This document shows positions 1 to 8,588 of a stretch of 64,000 nucleotides of DNA, one piece after another. The notes under the pieces were generated by a model. It had not been told where the DNA came from and did no database searches. It saw nothing but the letters and a program-made list of their open reading frames with translations. The position numbers and the translations under genes were made by a program. The DNA is from an uncultured Sphingomonas sp. (lineage in GTDB: Bacteria; Pseudomonadota; Alphaproteobacteria; Sphingomonadales; Sphingomonadaceae), in contig CAJYIX010000010.1 of NCBI GenBank assembly GCA_913775315.1, forward strand, positions 1-64,000, in the 5' to 3' direction. The stretch's first letter is position 1; each line of letters opens with the position of its first letter.

Positions 1-106
1 GCCGTGTCGCCACCCGCTACGATCGGTGCCCAAACGCCTTCTTCTCCGCCGTCGCCCTCGCTGCCACCATCATCTTCTGGCTGTGATCAACGAGTCCTGA
101 CCCTAG
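1..106 (+). mobile_element. 3' end of an IS5-family insertion sequence (partial)
   Basis: Frame 3 from base 3 reads the last 27 residues of a transposase (RVATRYDRCPNAFFSAVALA and so on) and stops at 84-86. The RVATRYD-x(3)-NF/AFF-x-AV-x-LAA pattern is the usual C-terminus of IS5-family (IS427-like) DDE transposases. About five bases after the stop comes GAGTCCTGACCCTAG (92-106), which has the form of the right terminal inverted repeat of this group. The rest of the element lies outside the window, so the exact end and target duplication cannot be confirmed. Bases 107-254 after it hold no gene that I can support. Confidence 0.75.
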
Positions 107-254
107 GGCTCGGCAGTGATCAAATGACCCATTACCGGACGTTCGAGAGCCTTCGCACGCAATCCGAATCCGGTCGTTCGTTCATCGACACCGGTCTCTG
201 GCTCGATTGGCAGCTATGGGCAGGGCGCGGTTAGGCGAGATGGACAAGACGCCG

Positions 255-1895
255 CTAGTCCGCCGCAGCGCTCTGGATCAGACCGTCGAGGCTGCTACCA
301 TCGAGGCCAAGCTCCTTCATCAAGCCATCAATCATGGGGGCCTGCGCGCGATAGCGGAGCGCGGCACTGACCGCCGAGTTGGCCAGGTTCCCTTCGCCGC
401 CGACGACCCCGCCATCCGCTCTGTCCACTCGGCCGCCGGTCAGCCCGTCGACCTGAACAATCTTGATGCTGTCGATGGCCTCGAGTGGCTTCGACGCCTC
501 GCGCACCAGGTCGGGCAGCACTTTCAGGAGGGCAAGCTTGGTCTGCAGCGACACCTGTTCGTCGGAAAGAAGGTTGGCCGCCTCGTTCACCGCGCGCTGA
601 CCGGCCGCTTCGACTTCGAAGCGAACGCGCGACGCATCGGCGCGGAGCTTCTCGGCTTCGGCCTCTCCCTCGGCCGCCGCCCGAAGCGCCTGAGCGCGAT
701 CGGCCGCCGCAGCGGCTTCGGCCTCCGCCTGCACCCGCAGGGCGATCGCGGCGCGCTCGGCCTCACGCGCGGCGTCGATCAGTTCGATGCGCTTCGTGCG
801 TTCGGCGATTTCGGTCTCGCGCGCAGTCGCGACCTTTTCCTCGGCGGCGACGGCCTCGGCCCTTGCGCTGTCGGCCTGCGCCTTCGCCTGGCTCTCCTCA
901 CGGCTTTTGTTCTGCACCGCGATCTGCTGCTCCTGGCGTGCAATCGCGAGCGCCTGTTCCTGGGCTATACGGGCCTGTTGGATGGCGCGATCGGCTTCGA
1001 TCTGTGCAGCGCCGGTCTGTTGCTTGGCAAGGATGCGCGCCTGCTCGGCCTCTCGTTCGCGTTCGGTCTGCTGACGCGAGATTTCGCTCGCCTGTTCTGC
1101 TCGGCGAACCTCGAGCTCGCGCTCCTGCTCGAGCCGGGCAAATTCGGCATCGCGGGCGATGGTGAAGGACAGCCGAGACGCCTCGAGATTTTTCGCCTCG
1201 ATCTGCACGCGCGTATCCTGCTCGATATCGTTGCGTGCCTTCTTACGAAGCTCGATCTGCTCGGTGAGCTTGGTCAGGCCCTCGGCATCGAAGGCGTTAT
1301 TAGCGTTGAAATGCTCGATCGACGTCTGGTCGAGCCCGGTCAGCGATACGCTTTCGAGCTCGAGGCCATTCATGGCGAGATCGGCAGAGGACACCTGCTG
1401 CACCTTCTGTACGAACTCGCTGCGCTGCTCGTGAAGCTGGTTCATCGTCATGCCGGCCGCGACGGATCTGAGGGCGTCGACGAACTTGCCCTCCACCAGT
1501 TCTTTAAGCGCTTCGGGATGCATTGTGCGCTGTCCGAGCGTCTGCGCGGCCGTCGCCAGTGCCTCCCGATCGGGTCGGACGCGGACGTAGAACTCGGCGC
1601 GAACGTCGATGCGCAGACGATCGAGCGTGATCAGGGCGTCCCCGTTGCGCCGCTCTACCGCCAATCGGACCGTGTTCATGTTGACCGGCATCGTTTCGTG
1701 GAGAACTGGCAGGACCAGCGCCCCGCCGTTCATCACCACCTTCTCGCCACCGAAGCCCGTACGAACGAACGCGATCTCCTTTGAAGCCCGCTTGTAGAGA
1801 CGCGCGGTCACGATGCCGATGATGATCAGCGCCAGAAGCGGGATACCCGCATAGATCAGCACGGCGCCGACGCCGGCGGGGACGATGTCGGTCAT
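255..1895 (-). CDS. Flotillin-family (SPFH) membrane scaffold protein, YqiK-like
   Basis: This 546-residue protein has one membrane segment near residues 10-31, an SPFH/band-7 domain from about 45 to 200, and a very long Ala/Glu/Arg-rich coiled coil from about 215 to 440. That is the layout of bacterial flotillins such as E. coli YqiK (similar length). Flotillins oligomerise at ordered membrane patches and help organise other membrane proteins; the specific client here is unknown. The start ATG overlaps the stop of the upstream YqiJ-like gene (ATGA), so the two are translationally coupled, as in the E. coli yqiJ-yqiK pair. The gene lies in the probable accessory block. Confidence 0.9.
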   Translation of the reverse strand: MTDIVPAGVGAVLIYAGIPLLALIIIGIVTARLYKRASKEIAFVRTGFGGEKVVMNGGALVLPVLHETMPVNMNTVRLAVERRNGDALITLDRLRIDVRAEFYVRVRPDREALATAAQTLGQRTMHPEALKELVEGKFVDALRSVAAGMTMNQLHEQRSEFVQKVQQVSSADLAMNGLELESVSLTGLDQTSIEHFNANNAFDAEGLTKLTEQIELRKKARNDIEQDTRVQIEAKNLEASRLSFTIARDAEFARLEQERELEVRRAEQASEISRQQTEREREAEQARILAKQQTGAAQIEADRAIQQARIAQEQALAIARQEQQIAVQNKSREESQAKAQADSARAEAVAAEEKVATARETEIAERTKRIELIDAAREAERAAIALRVQAEAEAAAAADRAQALRAAAEGEAEAEKLRADASRVRFEVEAAGQRAVNEAANLLSDEQVSLQTKLALLKVLPDLVREASKPLEAIDSIKIVQVDGLTGGRVDRADGGVVGGEGNLANSAVSAALRYRAQAPMIDGLMKELGLDGSSLDGLIQSAAAD

Positions 1896-2497
1896 ATTTC
1901 CATCCAGTTGGTGTGTCGAGGAGAGGCATGAAGAATAGCGCGAAAGCTCGCCCCCTCACGGCGGACGATGAGCACGGTGTCACCCGTTTCAAAGGTTGCG
2001 GCAGGATCGTTCGGCTCGACGAGAACGTAATGGGCCTGGCCATGCGGATCGACGATGCGAACCCGCGCGGGATTGCCGATGGTCGCCCGCCCGACGATGA
2101 CGGTGCCGGCGCGACCGATCAGATCCTCGATGTCGAGCGCGGTCGTCTCGTCGTGCGGCATCAGCCGCCCGAGCAATCGCCCCAGAGCAGCCATGGCCGG
2201 CATTGACGCAAGCGCGGCGGCCGGAATTGCGATCCACCCCGGCAACGGGTCTCCCAACGAAGCGCTGGCGATTTGCTGACCCGCAAGCCCGATCACGCCG
2301 AAGCTCGCGAGAAAGGCGACAAGGAGGATGAGGAGCGGCACGCGCCCGAACCCCAGCCAGTCGAGCCAGCCACCGTCGATATCGATATCGACGCTGCTCG
2401 CGCCGAGGCCCAGTGCCTCGATCGCGCCGATCGCCAGCATCAGCACCAGCGCGGCGGTAAAGACCAATGATCCCGGCGCGACCAACAAATTCAGCAC
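1892..2497 (-). CDS. YqiJ-like inner-membrane protein with OB-fold tail
   Basis: I chose the GTG at 2497, giving 201 residues. It follows a G-rich Shine-Dalgarno (GACGGGGGG) and the product then begins VLNLLVAPGSLVFTAALVLM, as YqiJ proteins do. The reading frame stays open to an ATG at 2671, but that extra stretch is basic and not membrane-like. Three hydrophobic segments (about 9-29, 50-72 and 87-105) are followed by a small beta domain resembling an OB fold (VRIVDPHGQAHYVLVEPN). YqiJ/NfeD-type proteins act with flotillins, and this gene is directly upstream of and coupled to one. Its role beyond that partnership is not known. Confidence 0.8.
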   Translation of the reverse strand: MLNLLVAPGSLVFTAALVLMLAIGAIEALGLGASSVDIDIDGGWLDWLGFGRVPLLILLVAFLASFGVIGLAGQQIASASLGDPLPGWIAIPAAALASMPAMAALGRLLGRLMPHDETTALDIEDLIGRAGTVIVGRATIGNPARVRIVDPHGQAHYVLVEPNDPAATFETGDTVLIVRREGASFRAILHASPRHTNWMEI

Positions 2498-2716
2498 TTT
2501 GCCCCCCGTCGCTAGCTTAGCGGCCCTTCGGAGGGCGGCAAGCGAAACACGCACGATTCTACGCTTATCGACCGGCGAGATCGATTTGCGCATTCTGCAC
2601 GTGAAAAGAAGGCATGACCCAGTTTCGGTCATCCATCTGCGGATAGGCGCTGCCGAGTGGCGGACATTCATTCATGCAGTGCCTACTCAGGACGCATCGG
2701 CATATCCCGATCGGAA

Positions 2717-2748
2717 TTGACAGGCTTAACCAATCGGCTAAATCCGAT
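2717..2748 (+). promoter_or_regulatory. Candidate arsR promoter with overlapping operator
   Basis: TTGACA (2717-2722) is followed after 16 bases by TAAATC (2739-2744), a good -35 with a weak -10. A perfect 5-base inverted repeat ATCGG-N6-CCGAT (2733-2748) covers the -10, the position expected for an ArsR operator. Transcription would begin at or next to the ATG at 2751. There is no Shine-Dalgarno before that ATG, which suggests a leaderless message. The assignment is inference from position and symmetry. Confidence 0.5.
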
Positions 2749-2750
2749 GC

Positions 2751-3080
2751 ATGGAGACGACTGACGCATTAGCGGCGCTCGCCGCGCTCTCCCATCCAAC
2801 TCGGCTGGATGCGTTTCGGCTGCTCGTGCGGCATTCGCCGGACGGTCTACCGACCGGCGCGCTCGTCGAAGCAAGCGGCCTGACGCAGAGCACCTTCTCG
2901 ACCCATCTTGCCGTGCTGGCGAGAGCCGGCCTCGTTTCGGCGGAGAAGCGTGGGCGGCAGCAGGTCCAGCACGCTCGCCTCGACACCCTGCGACAGCTTA
3001 TGACCTTCCTCGCCAAGGATTGCTGCGAGGGCCGGGCAGAGCTGTGCGAGCCGCTGATCGCCGATCTGGCCTGCTGCTGA
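2751..3080 (+). CDS. arsR: ArsR-family arsenic-responsive repressor
   Basis: The 109-residue product is a SmtB/ArsR winged helix. Residues 10-30 carry the helix with SHPTRLDAFRLLVR, and the recognition helix is near LTQSTFSTHLAVLARAGLV (44-62). Family members repress the ars operon until arsenite binds cysteines. Here the cysteines are C-terminal: Cys91-Cys92, Cys99, and a Cys108-Cys109 pair at the very end. This resembles the C-terminal As(III) sites of Acidithiobacillus- and Corynebacterium-type ArsR rather than the E. coli R773 site in the DNA-binding helix. It is first in arsR-arsC-acr3-arsH, with arsC starting 10 bases downstream. Confidence 0.93.
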   Translation: METTDALAALAALSHPTRLDAFRLLVRHSPDGLPTGALVEASGLTQSTFSTHLAVLARAGLVSAEKRGRQQVQHARLDTLRQLMTFLAKDCCEGRAELCEPLIADLACC

Positions 3081-3090
3081 GGAAGCCGAC

Positions 3091-3519
3091 ATGCCGACCG
3101 ACATCATTATCTATCACAACCCCGTTTGCGGGACGTCGCGCAACACGCTGGCGATGATCCGCAATGCCGGGATCGAGCCGCACGTCGTCGAGTACCTCAA
3201 GACGCCCCCCTCACGCACGCTGCTGATCGAACTGATCGAGCGGGCGGGCCTGACACCGCGCGCACTGCTGCGCGAGAAGGGCACGCCCTATGCCGAACTT
3301 GGCCTGGGCGATGAGAGACTGTCGGACGATACGCTGCTCGACGCGATGATGGCGCACCCAATCCTCATCAACCGGCCGTTGGTCGTGTCGCCGCTCGGGG
3401 TGCGCCTGTGTCGCCCGTCGGAGGCGGTGCTCGACATCCTGCCCGAGCCGCAGCGCGCGGCGTTCGCGAAGGAAGACGGCGAGCAGGTGGTCGACGCCGC
3501 CGGACAGCGGGTGCGCTGA
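3091..3519 (+). CDS. arsC: Glutaredoxin-coupled arsenate reductase
   Basis: This 142-residue cytoplasmic enzyme reduces arsenate to arsenite using glutathione and glutaredoxin. The active-site loop HNPVCGTSRNT places the catalytic cysteine at residue 13. The later INRPLVVSPLGVRLCRP segment supplies the conserved arginines that bind the oxyanion in the R773 ArsC family. Length and motifs are normal for the family. Its stop overlaps the acr3 start by one base (TGATG), so arsenite would be made next to the gene for its exporter. Confidence 0.95.
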   Translation: MPTDIIIYHNPVCGTSRNTLAMIRNAGIEPHVVEYLKTPPSRTLLIELIERAGLTPRALLREKGTPYAELGLGDERLSDDTLLDAMMAHPILINRPLVVSPLGVRLCRPSEAVLDILPEPQRAAFAKEDGEQVVDAAGQRVR

Positions 3520-4583
3520 TGGCAACGCTGGCAAGCGAGGCTCAGCGGCCCGGCATCGGCACGTTCGAACGGTATCTGTCGGTCTGGGTAGCGCTCTGCA
3601 TCGTCGCGGGGATCGGGCTCGGCCATCTCCTGCCCGGCGCGTTCGCGGCGATTGCCGCGGCAGAGGTCGCGCGGGTCAACCTCGTCGTTGCCGGCCTCAT
3701 CTGGTTGATGATCGTGCCGATGCTGCTCAAGATCGACTTCGGCTCGCTCGGGTCGGTGCGCCAGCACTGGAAGGGCGTCGGCGTCACGCTGTTCGTCAAC
3801 TGGGCAGTGAAGCCGTTTTCGATGGCGGCGCTCGGCACTTTCTTCCTCGGCTGGCTGTTCGCGCCATTGCTGCCCGCCGGCGAGATCCCCTCCTACATCG
3901 CCGGGCTGATCCTGCTCGCGGCGGCGCCGTGCACGGCGATGGTCTTCGTCTGGTCGAACCTGTGCGACGGGGAGCCGACCTATACGCTCAGCCAGGTCGC
4001 GCTGAATGACGTGCTGATGGTGTTCCTGTTCGCACCGCTGGTCGGGCTGCTGCTCGGCGTGGCATCGGTGACCGTGCCGTGGGACACGCTGCTGCTGTCG
4101 GTCGCGCTCTACATTGTCGTGCCGGTGATCGCGGCGCAGGTCGTCCGGCGGGTATTGCTCGCATCGGGCGGGCAGGCGGCGCTCGACCGGCTGCTGGCGA
4201 CGCTTGGCCCGTTGTCGCTGGTCGCGCTGCTCGCGACGCTCGTGCTGCTGTTCGGCTTCCAGGGCGAACAGATCCTCGCCCAGCCCGCCGTCATCGCACT
4301 GATCGCGGTGCCAATCCTCATCCAGGTCTATCTGAACGCCGGCATCGCCTATTGGCTGTCGAAGCGGCTCGGCGTCGCCTGGTGTGTCGCGGCGCCTGCC
4401 GCCCTGATCGGCGCGTCGAACTTCTTCGAGCTGGCGGTGGCTGCCGCGATCAGCCTGTTTGGCCTGAAAAGTGGTGCCGCGCTGGCCACTGTCGTCGGCG
4501 TGCTGGTCGAAGTGCCGGTGATGCTCAGCGTCGTCGCGATCGTGAAGCGGACGCGCGGATGGTACGAGGGGGCAAGCGCATGA
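3519..4583 (+). CDS. acr3: Arsenite efflux permease, Acr3 family
   Basis: I start at the ATG overlapping the arsC stop (354 residues); an upstream extension in the same frame to 3408 is only the arsC shadow. The protein has about ten hydrophobic helices of the BART/Acr3 fold. It carries the family signature [17 protein letters not shown] with the conserved Cys138, and a second conserved acidic site in [18 protein letters not shown]. Acr3 exports As(OH)3, driven by the proton motive force. Its stop overlaps the arsH start (ATGA), so the operon is tightly coupled. Confidence 0.95.
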   Translation: MATLASEAQRPGIGTFERYLSVWVALCIVAGIGLGHLLPGAFAAIAAAEVARVNLVVAGLIWLMIVPMLLKIDFGSLGSVRQHWKGVGVTLFVNWAVKPFSMAALGTFFLGWLFAPLLPAGEIPSYIAGLILLAAAPCTAMVFVWSNLCDGEPTYTLSQVALNDVLMVFLFAPLVGLLLGVASVTVPWDTLLLSVALYIVVPVIAAQVVRRVLLASGGQAALDRLLATLGPLSLVALLATLVLLFGFQGEQILAQPAVIALIAVPILIQVYLNAGIAYWLSKRLGVAWCVAAPAALIGASNFFELAVAAAISLFGLKSGAALATVVGVLVEVPVMLSVVAIVKRTRGWYEGASA

Positions 4584-5338
4584 GCCGCCTGCGCACGCTC
4601 ACCGACGCCGATCGTCTGCCGGCGCTCGATCCCGCCTTCGTCATCCGGCGCCCCGCCGCGGGGCTGGGCGACGACCGACCGCCGCCGCGCATCCTCCTCC
4701 TCTATGGCTCGCTGCGGGAGCGATCCTTCTCGCGCCTCGCGGTCGAGGAGGCGGCCCGGCTGCTGCAACTGTTCGGCGCGGAGACGCGCATCTTCGACCC
4801 ACGCGACCTACCGCTGCCCGATCAGGTGCCCGGCGACGACCACCCCGCCGTGCACGAGCTTCGCGAACATGCGCTCTGGTCTGAGGGGATGGTTTGGTGC
4901 AGCCCCGAACGACACGGCCAGATCACCGGCATCATGAAGGCGCAGATCGACCATCTGCCTCTCGAGATGAAGGGTATGCGCCCGACCCAAGGCCGCACGC
5001 TTGCTGTCATGCAGGTGTCGGGCGGCTCGCAGTCGTTCAATGCCGTCAACACGCTCCGCCTGCTGGGCCGCTGGATGCGGATGTTCACGATCCCCAATCA
5101 GTCGTCGGTCGCGATGGCCTACAAAGAGTTCGACGAGGCCGGTCGCATGAAGCCTTCCGCCTATTACGATCGGATCGTCGATGTGATGGAGGAGCTGGTG
5201 CGCGTCACCGTCCTGCTACGTCCGCATGCGGCGCAACTGGTCGACCGGTACTCCGAACGGAAGTCTGTCGGGATCGCCCAAGCAGCTGAGGACCACGCGG
5301 CCATCGCTATCAACATCGAATCGGCTGCCAAGCCGTGA
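4580..5338 (+). CDS. arsH: ArsH, NADPH-dependent FMN oxidoreductase of organoarsenicals
   Basis: The 252-residue flavodoxin-like protein has the FMN phosphate loop [13 protein letters not shown] near residues 36-49, then the [19 protein letters not shown] and [14 protein letters not shown] segments typical of ArsH. Members of this family use NADPH and FMN; ArsH oxidises trivalent methyl- and aromatic arsenicals to less toxic pentavalent forms and can reduce quinones or metals. It is the last gene of the ars operon, overlapping acr3 by four bases. No arsM is seen nearby. Confidence 0.93.
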   Translation: MSRLRTLTDADRLPALDPAFVIRRPAAGLGDDRPPPRILLLYGSLRERSFSRLAVEEAARLLQLFGAETRIFDPRDLPLPDQVPGDDHPAVHELREHALWSEGMVWCSPERHGQITGIMKAQIDHLPLEMKGMRPTQGRTLAVMQVSGGSQSFNAVNTLRLLGRWMRMFTIPNQSSVAMAYKEFDEAGRMKPSAYYDRIVDVMEELVRVTVLLRPHAAQLVDRYSERKSVGIAQAAEDHAAIAINIESAAKP

Positions 5339-5483
5339 CGCCGCTGCCGGGTTGACCCGCGACCTGACATTCAGCGGTCATTTCGCGCAACCTAACTTCG
5401 GACATCCATTCATGTCCGCCAAAGGCTTGATCAGCGATAGCGGAAATGGCGAGAAGCGGGACTTTGCTGCCGTTCGATGCGAC

Positions 5484-6134
5484 ATGTCGGAAGGCAGCTC
5501 CTGCCGGAAACGAACATCCGACAGTTATTTGACCGGGATCGTAGAACGACGCGAGCTGGGCCGATTGGGGCTAGATCATCGAGCAGCTCGCCGCGATATC
5601 AACGCGCTCCGCGAGTTGGGCGGGACTTGGGGCGGCGCCCCGGTCGAGACGATCGAAGATCCGGTGCTATTGCATCGAGCAGCGCGTGCAATCGGGGGCG
5701 GTCCGAAGCTTTGGGGGCATATCTTCAGCGAGCTGCTCGGCGGCAACATCGCCTACGGCATTTCCCAAGATGCCAGCGCCCGCATTTCCATCCCGGGTTG
5801 CGACGCGATCGGACTCCGTTCGCTTGAGCTCACCGATGCAGGATCGAGCCTCGAGGCTCGCATTTCCCAGCGGGATGCCGTCGAAATCCTGAATCTTCCG
5901 CTAAAGCACGCGAACCTTCTCGTCGCCGACGAACCCCTAAGTGGGGGATTCCGATTTTGCGCCGACCGAATTCAGCAGTTGGCCAGAACCCGGATCACGC
6001 TTGCGGAGATGAGCGCTCGAACCGGCATTCACGGGACGTGATTGGAAAGGCAGCTCGAAAAGGACGGCTGTCCCCGCTACGATAATTTGGGCTGGCGGCG
6101 ATCCGAGGCGCTCGCACACATCGCGCACTACTGA
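5484..6134 (+). pseudogene. Decayed gene with in-frame TGA; HTH-rich protein of unknown function
   Basis: A frame open from before 5484 runs to a TGA at 6039-6041. The same frame continues without shift for 30 sensible codons (LERQLEKDGCPRYDNLGWRR, then SEALAHI) to a second TGA at 6132-6134. Around the first stop the text reads ITLAEMSARTGIHGT-stop-LERQL, which looks like one helix-turn-helix broken by a CGA-to-TGA change. An earlier stretch (ISQRDAVEILNLPLKHANLL) has a similar HTH-like form. Paired C-terminal HTH units occur in TniQ/TnsD-type transposition proteins, but I cannot assign a family. The 5' end is uncertain and 5339-5483 looks like non-coding debris. Base composition is visibly less GC-rich than the flanks. 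Confidence 0.6.
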
Positions 6135-6236
6135 TCAGAAGATTTAACGCCGGCCTTGCGGGCTATCGCACAAGCGCATGCCCCAGGTTCGCTTAAGTAG
6201 CAAAACCGAACCCCTTAAGGGTCCACGTCAGAGAAA

Positions 6237-6311
<75 letters not shown>

Positions 6312-6404
6312 ACCGGGTCCGTCCCGTGGGGCGGATCAGGGCCGCGCCTATGAGTGGGCCCCGGATGATTGTCAACCCGCGTGTCTTCGATCTATCGAGA
6401 TGAA

Positions 6405-6542
6405 ATGGAACGCGATGACGATCGAGCGGCGCGGTTGGCCGAGGCCCTTCGCGCCAATTTGCGCCGCCGAAAGGCGCAGGCGAGGGAACAGACGGCGCCA
6501 CCGGCCGAACCGGCGACGCCGCCCGCGCCCGACAAGGCTTAG
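6405..6542 (+). CDS. Small conserved basic protein (45 aa)
   Basis: ATG at 6405 opens a 45-residue frame: an acidic/basic N-terminus (MERDDDRAARLAEALRANLR), a basic RRRKAQAR patch, then an Ala/Pro-rich tail. Short proteins with the same LAEALRANLxRRKAQAR core are commonly encoded in sphingomonad and other alphaproteobacterial genomes; their role is unknown to me. A GTG at 6381 is an in-frame alternative start. The stop overlaps the stop of the convergent lipoprotein gene by three bases. It has no domain that suggests a function. Confidence 0.6.
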   Translation: MERDDDRAARLAEALRANLRRRKAQAREQTAPPAEPATPPAPDKA

Positions 6543-6808
6543 TTGCCGTTGACCAGCGCGTTCTTCTGCGCGTCGGTCAGCTCATGCGCATCGACGTCCG
6601 AATCGTCGATCGCGTCGGCGCGATCCTCGGCATTTTCCTTGATCTGATCGACCTCGGCCTCGCTCGCGCCGTTCATCGCGGCGGCTTCGGCCTGCGCCTC
6701 GCCCTGCTGCTTCGCACGGTCGGCGAGCGCGTCGTCGCCATTGCCACCGCAGGCGGCCAGCGGCGCGGCGGCGAGGACGAGGAGGGCGGGGGTCAGGAAA
6801 CGCTTCAT
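6539..6808 (-). CDS. Small putative lipoprotein
   Basis: The 89-residue product starts MKRFLTPALLVLAAAPLAAC; the lipobox LAAC puts the lipidated cysteine at residue 20. The mature part is short, acidic and probably helical (AKQQGEAQAEAAAMNGASEA), with no recognised domain. I use the ATG at 6808 rather than the longer open frame to 7069, because only this start gives a signal peptide. It lies downstream of msrA on the same strand, about 70 bases away. Function unknown. Confidence 0.75.
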   Translation of the reverse strand: MKRFLTPALLVLAAAPLAACGGNGDDALADRAKQQGEAQAEAAAMNGASEAEVDQIKENAEDRADAIDDSDVDAHELTDAQKNALVNGN

Positions 6809-6879
6809 CTGTCTATCTCCGATTCGGGACCGAAACGGCCCGGGCGGGCGCTCAACACGCCGACCGGGCCGCGGTTCCG

Positions 6880-7428
6880 TCAGACGCCGGCTTCGACCGC
6901 CTTCGACCGCTCGGCAAAGCTCTTGCGCAGCTTCTTGAGCTTGGGCGGGATGACCGCAAGGCAATAGGGATTGCGCTGCCCCTCGCCGTCCCAATAGCCC
7001 TGGTGATAATCCTCGGCCGGATACCAGCGGTCGGCATGCTCGATCGTGGTGACGATCGGGTTCGGCCACTCACCGGCATTCCGCTCGATCGCCGCGCGTG
7101 CTTCGGCCTCCTGTTCGGGCGAGTGGGGGAAGATCGCCGAGCGATACTGGGTCCCCACGTCGTTGCCCTGGCGGTTGAGCGTCGTCGGGTCGTGCGTCGC
7201 GAAGAAGATGTCGAGCAGGTCGCCATAGCTGACCTGGTCGGCATCGAAGGTCACCCGGATCGCTTCGGCATGGCCGGTCGTGCCGCTGCATACCGCCTTG
7301 TAGGTCGGGTTCTCGGTCTCGCCGCCGATATAGACGCTCTCGACTCCGGTGACGCCGATCACGTCGTTGAACACCGCCTCGGTGCACCAGAAACACCCAC
7401 CGGCGAGCGTCGCCACTTCCTCACGCAT
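6880..7428 (-). CDS. msrA: Peptide-methionine (S)-S-oxide reductase
   Basis: This 182-residue enzyme repairs methionine-S-sulfoxide in oxidised proteins. The signature GCFWC lies at residues 11-15 with catalytic Cys12. It is followed by family segments [32 protein letters not shown] and the C-terminal [11 protein letters not shown]. Length is normal. No signal peptide is present, so it is cytoplasmic. No msrB is in view. Confidence 0.95.
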   Translation of the reverse strand: MREEVATLAGGCFWCTEAVFNDVIGVTGVESVYIGGETENPTYKAVCSGTTGHAEAIRVTFDADQVSYGDLLDIFFATHDPTTLNRQGNDVGTQYRSAIFPHSPEQEAEARAAIERNAGEWPNPIVTTIEHADRWYPAEDYHQGYWDGEGQRNPYCLAVIPPKLKKLRKSFAERSKAVEAGV

Positions 7429-7529
7429 GTCTTTCGTCTCCTGAATGACCCCAAAGATAGGTTGGCCGTGGCGCGATCCAAAGGGGGCGGGTAAGGCGGG
7501 CGGGACGAAAGCGGGCGGGGACGGGCGCG

Positions 7530-8525
7530 ATGCGTGACGGTTGCGTGATGGTGACGGGCGGGGCGGGCTATATCGGCAGCCACGCGGTGCTGGCGCTGCT
7601 CGATGCGGGCTGGCGTGTGGTGGTTATCGACAACCTCGTCACCGGGTTCGACTGGGCGGTGGACGCGCGCGCGACGCTGGTCGTCGGTGACATTCGCGAT
7701 GCTGCCAAGGTCCGGGCCGCGATCGCCGAGCATGGCGTGACCGCGATCATGCATTTCGCCGGATCGGTGGTAGTGCCCGAATCGGTCGAGAATCCGCTCA
7801 AATACTATGCGAACAACACCGCCGCCTCGCGCGATCTGATCGAAAGCGCGGTGGCGGGGGGCGTCCGGCATTTCATCTTCAGCTCGACCGCCGCGACCTA
7901 TGGCATCCCCGACAAGGTGCCGGTGCGCGAGGATGCGGCGAAGGCGCCGATCAACCCCTATGGGATGTCGAAGCTGATGACCGAGGCGATGCTCGCCGAC
8001 GTCGCCGCCGCGCATCCGTTCAATTATGCGGCGCTGCGCTATTTCAACGTGGCGGGCGCCGATCCCAAGGGACGCAGCGGCCAGTCGACCGCGGGCGCCA
8101 CCCACCTCATCAAGGTGGCGGTGGAGGCAGCGACCGGCAAGCGCGGCCATGTCTCCGTCTTCGGGGCCGATTTCGCGACGCCCGACGGGACCGGGGTGCG
8201 CGACTATATCCATGTCAGCGACCTCGCCGCCGCGCATGTCGACGCGCTCGACCTGCTGATCGCCGAGCCAGACCAGAGCCGGACGTTCAACGTCGGCTAT
8301 GGCCGCGGCTATTCGGTGCTGGAGGTGCTGAACGCGGTCGATCGCGTCACCAACGTCGCGATCGAGCGGCGGCTGGAGGGGCGGCGCGCGGGCGATCCCG
8401 ACGCGCTGGTCGCCGACAATGTCGCGATCCTGTCGGCGCTGCCGTGGCGGCCGCGGCACGACGACCTTGACGGCATCGTCCGCGATGCGCTGGCGTGGGA
8501 GCGCAAGCTCGCCGAGCGGGGGTAG
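7530..8525 (+). CDS. galE: UDP-glucose 4-epimerase
   Basis: The 331-residue extended short-chain dehydrogenase has the NAD-binding GGAGYIGSH motif at the N-terminus, the SSTAATYG segment, and the catalytic YxxxK in [11 protein letters not shown]. The conserved [15 protein letters not shown] and [10 protein letters not shown] stretches match GalE. It interconverts UDP-glucose and UDP-galactose for envelope polysaccharides. An ATG at 7548 is an alternative start just before VTGGAGYIG. It converges with the TonB receptor gene across a strong hairpin. Confidence 0.93.
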   Translation: MRDGCVMVTGGAGYIGSHAVLALLDAGWRVVVIDNLVTGFDWAVDARATLVVGDIRDAAKVRAAIAEHGVTAIMHFAGSVVVPESVENPLKYYANNTAASRDLIESAVAGGVRHFIFSSTAATYGIPDKVPVREDAAKAPINPYGMSKLMTEAMLADVAAAHPFNYAALRYFNVAGADPKGRSGQSTAGATHLIKVAVEAATGKRGHVSVFGADFATPDGTGVRDYIHVSDLAAAHVDALDLLIAEPDQSRTFNVGYGRGYSVLEVLNAVDRVTNVAIERRLEGRRAGDPDALVADNVAILSALPWRPRHDDLDGIVRDALAWERKLAERG

Positions 8526-8532
8526 AAAACAC

Positions 8533-8588
8533 GCCGCCCGCCCATGCCCGAGGGAACGAGGGCAAGGGCGGGCGGCGGCCCCCTTTTA
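8533..8588. terminator. Bidirectional hairpin terminator between galE and the TonB receptor
   Basis: GCCGCCCGCCC (8533-8543) pairs perfectly with GGGCGGGCGGC (8566-8576). An inner TGCCC/GGGCA stem follows after one A-A mismatch. A T-run follows on the plus strand (CCCTTTT) and a run of Ts on the minus strand (complement of 8525-8529), fitting termination of both convergent genes. Confidence 0.8.

Noticed and set aside
5226-5483. N-terminal part of the open frame before the pseudogene
   Set aside because: The first part overlaps arsH in another frame, and the rest reads as low-quality sequence without a start or ribosome site, so it is not claimed as coding.
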